This document shows positions 1 to 5,488 of a stretch of 64,000 bases of DNA, in pieces. The stretch spans positions 1 to 64,000 of the forward strand of contig NZ_CP191258.1 of assembly GCF_050410795.1 (NCBI RefSeq). Reading direction: 5' to 3'. The notes under the pieces are model-generated. The model was not told the DNA's origin and made no database searches. It worked only from the letters and a program-made list of their open reading frames with translations. The DNA is from Fontivita pretiosa (GTDB taxonomy: Bacteria > Planctomycetota > Phycisphaerae > Tepidisphaerales > Tepidisphaeraceae). The position numbers and the translations under genes are program-made. Position 1 is the first letter of the stretch. Each line of letters begins with the position of its first letter.

Positions 1-130
1 GGTCGGCGTCACTCGCCGGGGCGGCTGGCCATCCGCCCCGTCGCATGTGGCGAGTGCGGCGCACAGCCTGGCTATGGCAGTTTGCCATCACGGCGACCTT
101 GGTGCAGGACTCGCTCAGGTTGAACGCCAT
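1..130 (-). CDS. Small ORF open at left window edge (phage region)
   Basis: A frame beginning MAFNLSESCTKVAVMANCHS follows an in-frame stop at 155-157 and stays open to the window edge, giving 43 visible codons. It lies directly downstream of the small terminase gene, where the large terminase is normally found, but nothing in the visible residues resembles the start of a large terminase. It may be a small spacer gene or not coding. I do not recognise it. Confidence 0.25.
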   Translation of the reverse strand, partial: MAFNLSESCTKVAVMANCHSQAVRRTRHMRRGGWPAAPASDAD

Positions 131-197
131 CGTGCGTTGCCTGAACCGTGGATCTCATTCTGCGATCCTCAGCGACGGCAAGCCTTCTTCTCGCGGC

Positions 198-623
198 TCA
201 GGCCCAGGGCGCCGGAGCAAGATGCACGCGAGTTCGGCTCACCGGCGTCAGCCCGAACTCGGTCAGGAATTTGTGGATGAGCTTCATCGCCGTGTTGGCG
301 ACGCCCAGGTAGGGATTGTGGATCACGTTGCCCTGCTTGGTGCGGATCACGACGCCCGTTTCCTGCAGCTTGGCCTCCGCCTCCACCCACCGGCCCCAGG
401 CCTGGCAGTACGCGGCCAGCGCTGCGCGATCGATGCGGGTCAGCAGGCCCAGCTTCCGCAACTCCGGCACGATTCGTTTCCACTCGCGGCGGGCCTCGCC
501 CTTGAGGTGCGCCGGGCAGGTGGGCGCCGCTGGTATTGGCCATGGCTCGCGCCACTGGTACGCCGGCGAGCTCTGCTTCTGCAGCATCCGCAAACTGATC
601 GGCGACGGCTTACGTCCGCGCAT
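198..623 (-). CDS. Phage terminase small subunit, P27 family
   Basis: A 141-residue protein, taken from the internal Met of MRGRKPSPISLRML. The basic N-terminus is followed by a helical region with L-x-R-I-D-R-A-A-L-A-A-Y-C-Q-A-W and the segment T-K-Q-G-N-V-I-H-N-P-Y-L, then a C-terminal helix. This is the typical pattern of P27-family small terminases, which recognise phage DNA for packaging together with the large ATPase subunit. The start overlaps the end of the upstream PLD-like gene by 14 bases, consistent with translational coupling. The large subunit is expected to the left of the window. Family assignment is from motif recognition only. Confidence 0.75.
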   Translation of the reverse strand: MRGRKPSPISLRMLQKQSSPAYQWREPWPIPAAPTCPAHLKGEARREWKRIVPELRKLGLLTRIDRAALAAYCQAWGRWVEAEAKLQETGVVIRTKQGNVIHNPYLGVANTAMKLIHKFLTEFGLTPVSRTRVHLAPAPWA

Positions 624-1404
624 GCAACAGCCCTCCAATCCATCCGCTGTGAAAGCGGTATGCGGCCGGGTCGCCGGTGACGAGCATGACCTCAATGTTC
701 TTGCAGCTTCGCAGGTTGGCGCTGGAGATAACGGTTACCGTGCGGCCGTCACTCAGGGCAATCGCCAGTGCCTTGGCGTGATTGCGGACGGAAACGAACC
801 GCTGGGCGCGGGCGGCAAGCTCCGTCGCGGCGTAGTCGTAGATGCTGCCGGACGTGCCCTTGAAATAGTGCGAACAGACCAGCGTCAGCGCCCCGATCCG
901 GCCCTCGTCCAGCAGTTGGCACATGGCGGCAATGTTGTCCTTGCTGAAGCCCAGCGTCGCGACGTACAGCTCGACGATGCGAGCGGGGCCGGCCAGATCA
1001 AGCACGCCCTCCACCACATTCCACAGCGCGTACCGCCCGGAAGTGACCAGGTGATAGACCTGGCTGGCCGACGGGATGCGTCCCAGGTGTTCAGCCGCCA
1101 GCTTCGCTTTGCGGACGTCATGGAATTCCTGAACCTGGCCATCAACCTCAAGCCTTGCGTCGGCGTCAACGTGCGGGATGATGCCGGAGTCCATCTCCGC
1201 TTCCAGTACCAGCACGTCCGGCCCTTCCCCGGGCATCAGTGGCACCGTCGCGGCGTCCAGCAGCGGGGCTTGGTCCGCCCATTGCCGCGTCCCGGGGTGC
1301 CGGGTTTCGACCCCCGGTGTCAATTTCGCGGAAAAATGTGCGCGCCTGCGGGCACGGTCCCCTGCCGGCTTGCTGCAGAGATTGTGACCACCCTCCCCCT
1401 GCAA
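610..1404 (-). CDS. Phospholipase-D-like (HxK) phage-region protein
   Basis: A 264-residue protein. Near residue 208 it has H-A-K-A-L-A-I-A-L-S-D-G followed by T-V-T-V-I-S-S-A-N-L, which matches the HxK...D and hydrophobic-strand layout of a phospholipase D/nuclease active site. Only one such motif is visible, so a functional enzyme would have to dimerise, as Nuc-type PLD nucleases do. An internal stretch (IVELYVATLGFSKDNIAAM and ALTLVCSHYFKG) fits the alternating beta-alpha fold. The first 50 or so residues are of low conservation and the true start may be internal. It sits just upstream of the small terminase. A nuclease role in the phage cycle is inference. Confidence 0.5.
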   Translation of the reverse strand: MQGEGGHNLCSKPAGDRARRRAHFSAKLTPGVETRHPGTRQWADQAPLLDAATVPLMPGEGPDVLVLEAEMDSGIIPHVDADARLEVDGQVQEFHDVRKAKLAAEHLGRIPSASQVYHLVTSGRYALWNVVEGVLDLAGPARIVELYVATLGFSKDNIAAMCQLLDEGRIGALTLVCSHYFKGTSGSIYDYAATELAARAQRFVSVRNHAKALAIALSDGRTVTVISSANLRSCKNIEVMLVTGDPAAYRFHSGWIGGLLHART

Positions 1405-1429
1405 GCCGTTCTGGTGGAATTGCGTGGCG

Positions 1430-1684
1430 TCACTGGGCCTCCGATGGCGGCTGCAGCCACTGGAATTGCAGGCCCGGCCCCCGGCTGTCGGGTACGAGCG
1501 TTATGATCTGCTCGTGCCAGGATGCTGGTACGTGGCCCGGCTCGACCTCCAGGGTCCACAGCTCGATCGTTCCCCGTTTGAATCGGCTGATGAGTCGGAC
1601 GGCGGCGTGGAATTCCAGACGATGGAGCAGCAGTCCGGCGCTGTTGATCGGCACGATGGCGCGAATAGTTGTCGGCTGCCTCAT
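1430..1684 (-). CDS. Hypothetical phage protein, 84 aa
   Basis: A short protein beginning MRQPTTIRAIVPINSAGLLL. Its start codon overlaps the stop of the prohead protease gene in an ATGA junction at 1681-1684, which supports translation as part of the phage operon. It has no recognised domain, signal peptide or membrane segment, and a central basic R-L-I-S-R-F-K-R-G. Small genes beside the protease often encode head accessory or connector proteins, but nothing in this sequence shows that. Confidence 0.45.
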   Translation of the reverse strand: MRQPTTIRAIVPINSAGLLLHRLEFHAAVRLISRFKRGTIELWTLEVEPGHVPASWHEQIITLVPDSRGPGLQFQWLQPPSEAQ

Positions 1685-2265
1685 GCTGCGCCTCGCAGTC
1701 CGGCCAGGCGAAGCCTGATCGCCAGCATGTCACGATTGGGCGTGACCAGGTCTCGTCTGCCGCTCTCGCTGCCGATCCGCGCCGAGGTGGTCGGGTAGGC
1801 GGGGATTGGCGTGAGCGTAACTTCCAGAAGCTGGCCGATGCGGTGAATGGTCCGGATCGTTTCGCCGCCTGCCCGAGTCCAGGTATCTTCGGCGTTGCGG
1901 AAGCGGAAGCTCATGCCGTCGATGTCGCCTCGCCGCACGCTCTCCACCGCATCTCTGCCGACGGACGTGTTCGGTGGAATGATCTCCACGCTCAGGCCGC
2001 GGCGGTCTTCCCGGATGCTGAGCGTTCCCTTGCTCCGCCGGCCGAGGATAAGCTGTGTGCTGTGGTGCATCAGGGCGAGCACTTCATCGTTGCCGGCCAC
2101 GATCTGCGCGAACGCGCCGGGCAGAATCTTTTCACGGAATCCGTCCAGGTCTTCCGACAGCGAATTGAAGACTGCGGCATACCCGGTGATGCGCGGCAGG
2201 CCGTCGCCAGCACCCGCGCCGTCGGCCACCCGCAGTTCGTGGCCAAACCTGAGTTCGCTCGGCAT
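1681..2265 (-). CDS. HK97-type prohead protease
   Basis: A 194-residue protein with the features of phage prohead maturation proteases (U35/HK97 gp4-like): the early G-Y-A-A-V-F-N block, F-R-E-K-I-L-P-G-A-F, the conserved V-L-A-L-M-H-H-S-T with the catalytic-type His, L-G-R-R-S-K-G-T-L, and I-D-G-M-S-F-R-F with the expected catalytic Ser. The C-terminal V-T-L-T-P-I-P-A-Y-P is also typical. The enzyme digests the scaffold or capsid delta domain during head maturation. A GGAG element lies about 10 nt before the ATG. A capsid gene is not visible directly beside it, so gene order differs from the classic HK97 head operon. Confidence 0.85.
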   Translation of the reverse strand: MPSELRFGHELRVADGAGAGDGLPRITGYAAVFNSLSEDLDGFREKILPGAFAQIVAGNDEVLALMHHSTQLILGRRSKGTLSIREDRRGLSVEIIPPNTSVGRDAVESVRRGDIDGMSFRFRNAEDTWTRAGGETIRTIHRIGQLLEVTLTPIPAYPTTSARIGSESGRRDLVTPNRDMLAIRLRLAGLRGAA

Positions 2266-2295
2266 GTCCGGTGTCTCCTCGATGCGCGTCGCGCC

Positions 2296-2673
2296 TCACA
2301 GCTTCGACCCGGCCATTCGCAGGCGCACAGCGATCCTGTCGCGGTTGGGCTTGCTGCCGGTTGCAAAGGGCCATCGCTTCGGCACGGCGCCTTCGCGGAC
2401 GATTCGGCGATACTCGCCGTCGGTGCAGGTGCGAAGCCGAAGCATGAACGCATCGTAGCTGGTTCGTTCTTTGTCACTCATTGCCGCAAGGCACTGGCGG
2501 CGGTGTTGCTCGCAGGCGGCGTCGAATTCCGCGCACATTGACGCGCTGGGGTTGCCCCATGCGTCGGCGCGTTCGTCGCCGCAGGCAGTGGAGTGCCACC
2601 GGAAATCCTTCAGCAGCGGGTCGTAGGTTCTCTTGTTCATGGCTTGCTCGGGTTGAATGGCTTTCGCTCGCAT
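2296..2673 (-). CDS. Hypothetical phage protein, about 125 aa
   Basis: A small, basic, Cys-containing protein with no recognised domain. The start at 2673 is one base after the stop of the upstream gene (TGACATG), suggesting coupling; a second candidate start is the Met of MNKRTYDPLLKDFRWH at 2640. It lies between a coiled-coil protein and the prohead protease. Its role is unknown. Confidence 0.5.
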   Translation of the reverse strand: MRAKAIQPEQAMNKRTYDPLLKDFRWHSTACGDERADAWGNPSASMCAEFDAACEQHRRQCLAAMSDKERTSYDAFMLRLRTCTDGEYRRIVREGAVPKRWPFATGSKPNRDRIAVRLRMAGSKL

Positions 2674-2674
2674 G

Positions 2675-3385
2675 TCAGCGGACTTCGGTCCAGCTTTCGT
2701 TGTCGTCGATCGGGGCGACCTCGACGGCCGGAAGGGCTTCGGCCAGTGCTTTGGTGTCCCTGGCCTGGTTGCCGGTGAGCTTTGGCAGATACCCGTGTTC
2801 GCGCGCCTCCTTGATGATCAGGTTGATCGTCGAATAATCGTCGGTTCGATCCCAGAATGCGGGCATGGGGCCGATTGCGCGAATCGGATCGATCACACCA
2901 GCGCCGGAATCGATCAGGATTTCGCGGACCTGGCGCTCGGCCTCGCAGGCCGTGGAAAGTTCAACGAGGCAGGCGATGACTCGTCGCACGGCGTCGCGAT
3001 GAGCAGGGAAGATCTGCTGGCAGAACTGCTTGCTGAGCTGGGTTCGTCGCTCCTCCAGAACCCGCCGCTGCATTTCGATGGCCTTGGCCAGCTTCCGGCG
3101 CCTCTGACCCAGCTCCGCGCGCTGCTGCTCGTTCAGGTAAATCAGCTCAGGCCCCGCCGTCGGCGCTGCGGCGGCTTGCTGCTCCTGCTCGGTCAGCCCC
3201 TTGACCATTGCCCTGAATGCGTCGGGGTGTTCGCGCGGTGGCTGGTCGCCCAGACGGCCGATCAGGGCTTGCGCTTCGGCAAGCTCGCGGTTCAACTGCT
3301 GCAGGTTTTCGTGTGCCTCGCGATATAGCGGGTCGTCCATCACATCCAATCGCGGCAGGGCTGTTTGTGTGGCTGATTTGTTCAC
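2675..3385 (-). CDS. Coiled-coil phage protein, 236 aa
   Basis: Two charged helical stretches rich in Glu, Gln, Arg and Leu (roughly residues 20-50 and 85-120, for example QRRRKLAKAIEMQRRVLEER) predict coiled coils. The C-terminal third is less helical and ends in acidic residues. The position upstream of the prohead protease would suit a scaffold-like or structural protein, but that is inference from order alone. Its start overlaps the upstream HTH gene's stop as ATGA (3382-3385). Confidence 0.55.
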   Translation of the reverse strand: MNKSATQTALPRLDVMDDPLYREAHENLQQLNRELAEAQALIGRLGDQPPREHPDAFRAMVKGLTEQEQQAAAAPTAGPELIYLNEQQRAELGQRRRKLAKAIEMQRRVLEERRTQLSKQFCQQIFPAHRDAVRRVIACLVELSTACEAERQVREILIDSGAGVIDPIRAIGPMPAFWDRTDDYSTINLIIKEAREHGYLPKLTGNQARDTKALAEALPAVEVAPIDDNESWTEVR

Positions 3386-3615
3386 GGCAGATCACCTTTC
3401 TGCCGGCTGGCGGCCGGCGATGGAAATTGCCTCGCGCGTTGTTCGGCAACGGCTTGAAGGATTCGTCTCTGCGCTTCGCGGCTGAAATACTCGACGCCGT
3501 TCAGCCGCAGCGCCGGCGCCACGCCGGCGCGATGTGCGATGTGACGCAGCTCGTGAAAGCTCACGCCGTGCACGGTCACCAGATGTGCCAGTGATGCCAG
3601 GTCGCGCGCTCCCAT
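3382..3615 (-). CDS. Small helical (HTH-like) phage protein, 77 aa
   Basis: Read from the Met of MGARDLASLAHLVTVHGVSF. The pattern VTVHGVSFHELRHIAHRAGVAPALRLNGVEYFSREAQRRIL looks like a compact helix-turn-helix followed by a wing with aromatic and basic residues, as in MerR/excisionase-like DNA-binding proteins. Upstream in-frame sequence exists but is Arg-rich and not protein-like, so the internal Met was chosen. It couples to the next gene through an ATGA overlap. DNA binding is inference. Confidence 0.5.
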   Translation of the reverse strand: MGARDLASLAHLVTVHGVSFHELRHIAHRAGVAPALRLNGVEYFSREAQRRILQAVAEQRARQFPSPAASRQKGDLP

Positions 3616-3671
3616 GACGGATCTTACGTTCCGGGCCGGGTCGTGTTTCTGAGGGCAGTCCGAGTTTCGGA

Positions 3672-3923
3672 CTAGTTTGCTGCGCCGGGCGCAGCGCCCG
3701 GCGGATACAGCCAGCGGATGGTGTACCGGCAGCCGCAGGTCGTGCATGTTACATATTGGTACAAGGCGTCCGCGCGGCGCTTGGTTCCGCCGGCGGCGTG
3801 GCAGTGCCAGTCGCCGCATTGGGGACAGGCCGGAAGCTGGCGGGTCTGGAATCCGGTTCGCCTTGCGGCCGTCACGACCTGGCGCGACTTGGGGCGTTCT
3901 GGCTTCATCTGCTTAGACGTCAT
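3672..3923 (-). CDS. Zinc-ribbon phage protein, 83 aa
   Basis: Two metal-binding knuckles are visible: C-P-Q-C-G-D-W-H-C near residue 33 and C-T-T-C-G-C near residue 60, separated by about 25 residues. This is the arrangement of small phage zinc-ribbon proteins. The basic N-terminus (KPERPKSRQVVTAARRTG) would suit nucleic-acid binding. Whether it acts in transcription, as late-gene activators of the Ogr/Delta kind do, cannot be told from the sequence. Confidence 0.55.
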   Translation of the reverse strand: MTSKQMKPERPKSRQVVTAARRTGFQTRQLPACPQCGDWHCHAAGGTKRRADALYQYVTCTTCGCRYTIRWLYPPGAAPGAAN

Positions 3924-3945
3924 TTGCGCCTCACCGGGCCGAGAA

Positions 3946-4683
3946 TCAGAACGGGATATCGTCTTCGCTGAAGTGCCGCTCGTCGCCGAGGGGTAGCTCC
4001 GCCGGCTTGCGGACGAACCCGTCGGCCACGAACTGCCGGAGCTGCGCCGCGGTGAAAAGCTCGATGGGCAGACCCAGGTACTTTCGCGCCGCGGCCTTGA
4101 GGCTTTCGGCCAGCTCCTGCTCGCTGGCGCCCGGGTTGGCCTTGCGCCACGCCGCCCACACTTCCGCCTTGGCGGCGCGGATGTCGCCGTCGCCCGGCGC
4201 GGTGGCGCCGCCGGGCGCGCGGGTGCGAATGCGGATGCAGGGGACTCGCTTGCCGGCGAAGTCGGTTTCGCTGGGGGTCAAGATGATCTGCCGGCCGGCC
4301 CACTCGTCGGTGTCCGCCCCGTACAGGTCGGCAATGGTGTCGGCGTTGGTGCGGTTGAGCACCAGCCGCTGCTCGATCTCCTGGAAACTGACGACCGGCT
4401 TTTCCTCGGTGCGGTCGGTGCCCACGTCCTCGATCGCGACGGACCTGATCGTGAGCACCCGATCGCCGTCCAGGTCCGCGGCCTTAAGAAACTTGCTCGG
4501 AAACGCCTGCTTGATGTTCATTGCTTGCTCCTGCCCGTTGTCGGGCGTTTGGGGGTTTGAAAGTTCAGTCACGTCAAGACATTTGAGTCCATAAGTCCGC
4601 AACGCGGCCTTCAGCAGCCGCCGCACGCGCTGGACTGCCGGCGGGCCGGGGCCGACGGGGGCGAAGGTCAGGCGGATCCTCAT
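3946..4683 (-). CDS. Phage replication-associated protein with C-terminal domain shared with the primase
   Basis: A 245-residue frame that looks like two genes in one. Residues 1-54 (MRIRLTFAPVGPGPP and RRLLKAALRTYGLKCLDV) resemble a small stand-alone phage protein and start at an ATGA overlap with the upstream gene. Residue 55 is a Met (position 4521) preceded by a good AGGAG ribosome site, and starts a second unit, MNIKQAFPSKFLKAADLDGD. Residues about 169-223 form a helical domain clearly similar to the C-terminus of the primase-helicase (shared A-A-A-R-x-Y, A-A-x-L-R-x-F and N/D-G-F positions). Either one fused product or two nested products could be made. Beside NinB-like and primase genes, a replication or recombination role is likely but not shown. 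Confidence 0.6.
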   Translation of the reverse strand: MRIRLTFAPVGPGPPAVQRVRRLLKAALRTYGLKCLDVTELSNPQTPDNGQEQAMNIKQAFPSKFLKAADLDGDRVLTIRSVAIEDVGTDRTEEKPVVSFQEIEQRLVLNRTNADTIADLYGADTDEWAGRQIILTPSETDFAGKRVPCIRIRTRAPGGATAPGDGDIRAAKAEVWAAWRKANPGASEQELAESLKAAARKYLGLPIELFTAAQLRQFVADGFVRKPAELPLGDERHFSEDDIPF

Positions 4684-5165
4684 CGGCTGAACCTCGTATC
4701 GACCGCCTTCAATGTTCTCGCTGGCTTGCCTTCCCTCAACTCCGGCTGCTGGATGATCTGGAACAGCTCGGCGAAGCGATCTTCGCCGGCCGCCTGACGG
4801 ATAGAGCCGTGCTTGAAGGCACCCGCTGCCAGGAAATCCCGCGCCGCGGCGGCAACGTCCCCGCCGGCCAGCTCCAGCACGGCGGCCAGCACCGCGCCGC
4901 GGTCGCGCGGCTCGACGCGCTTTTCGATGCCGGCGTAGTAGCGAACCGTTCCGATGAGCAGATCCCCGCCCGTTGAAACGCGCTCAAGCAGTTTGGCCTT
5001 GATTCGCTCATCGAGGCGCCTGGCGGCGGCCTTGACGAAGGCGACCCGCTCCAGCAACTCGGCCCAGGCGTCGGGCGCCGCGTCGATCGGCAGCGCGTCG
5101 ATCGCCCGCTCCAAAGCGGCGAGCTTGTCGGCGGGGGCGGTTTCGTTGGCGGCCAGTTCAGTCAC
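4680..5165 (-). CDS. Hypothetical phage protein, 161 aa
   Basis: Starts at a GTG that overlaps the upstream gene's TGA in a GTGA junction (5162-5165). It is mostly helical, Ala-, Glu- and Arg-rich, with FVKAAARRLDERIKAKLLERV and then GGDLLIGTVRYYAGIEKRVEP, a beta-turn segment with conserved-looking aromatic residues. The second half contains VAAAARDFLAAGAFKHGSIRQ. No known domain was recognised. Position between the NinB-like gene and the replication-associated gene suggests DNA metabolism; this is inference. Confidence 0.5.
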   Translation of the reverse strand: MTELAANETAPADKLAALERAIDALPIDAAPDAWAELLERVAFVKAAARRLDERIKAKLLERVSTGGDLLIGTVRYYAGIEKRVEPRDRGAVLAAVLELAGGDVAAAARDFLAAGAFKHGSIRQAAGEDRFAELFQIIQQPELREGKPARTLKAVDTRFSR

Positions 5166-5488
5166 GGTAGTCCTCCGGTTTCGGTTGATTCGACTTCGAT
5201 CCCGAAGCGGTCGCGCAGCCAGCGGCTGCACCGGCCCACGTACTCGGCGAAGGCGGCGGTGCTCAGGCTCGCCGTGCTTTTGGGCGGCAGCGATCCGACA
5301 ACCTCGCCAGTCTGCGGATCGATGATCGGCGAGGCCAGGAAGCGGTCTTTCAGGAGTTCATGGGCGGCGGCCTTACCGATCATCAGCCGGCGGGCCAGGG
5401 GCGCTACGACCGCCGCCCAGCAGAAGCGGTTGGCTTGGGGTGAACGGGTTGGGCCGGGGTGGAGCTTCATGTCGTCGCGGGCGATCAT
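5162..5488 (-). CDS. NinB-like phage recombination protein
   Basis: A 108-residue protein whose layout recalls the lambda NinB family of single-strand-DNA-associated recombination proteins: an N-terminal S-P-Q-A-N-R-F-C-W-A-A-V-V-A-P-L-A-R-R, a middle A-A-A-H-E-L-L-K-D-R-F-L, and K-S-T-A-S-L-S-T-A-A-F-A-E-Y-V followed by a helix ending G-I-E-V. It overlaps the primase-helicase by ATGA at 5485-5488. Assignment rests on remembered family layout and is tentative; a profile search would settle it. Confidence 0.5.
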   Translation of the reverse strand: MIARDDMKLHPGPTRSPQANRFCWAAVVAPLARRLMIGKAAAHELLKDRFLASPIIDPQTGEVVGSLPPKSTASLSTAAFAEYVGRCSRWLRDRFGIEVESTETGGLP

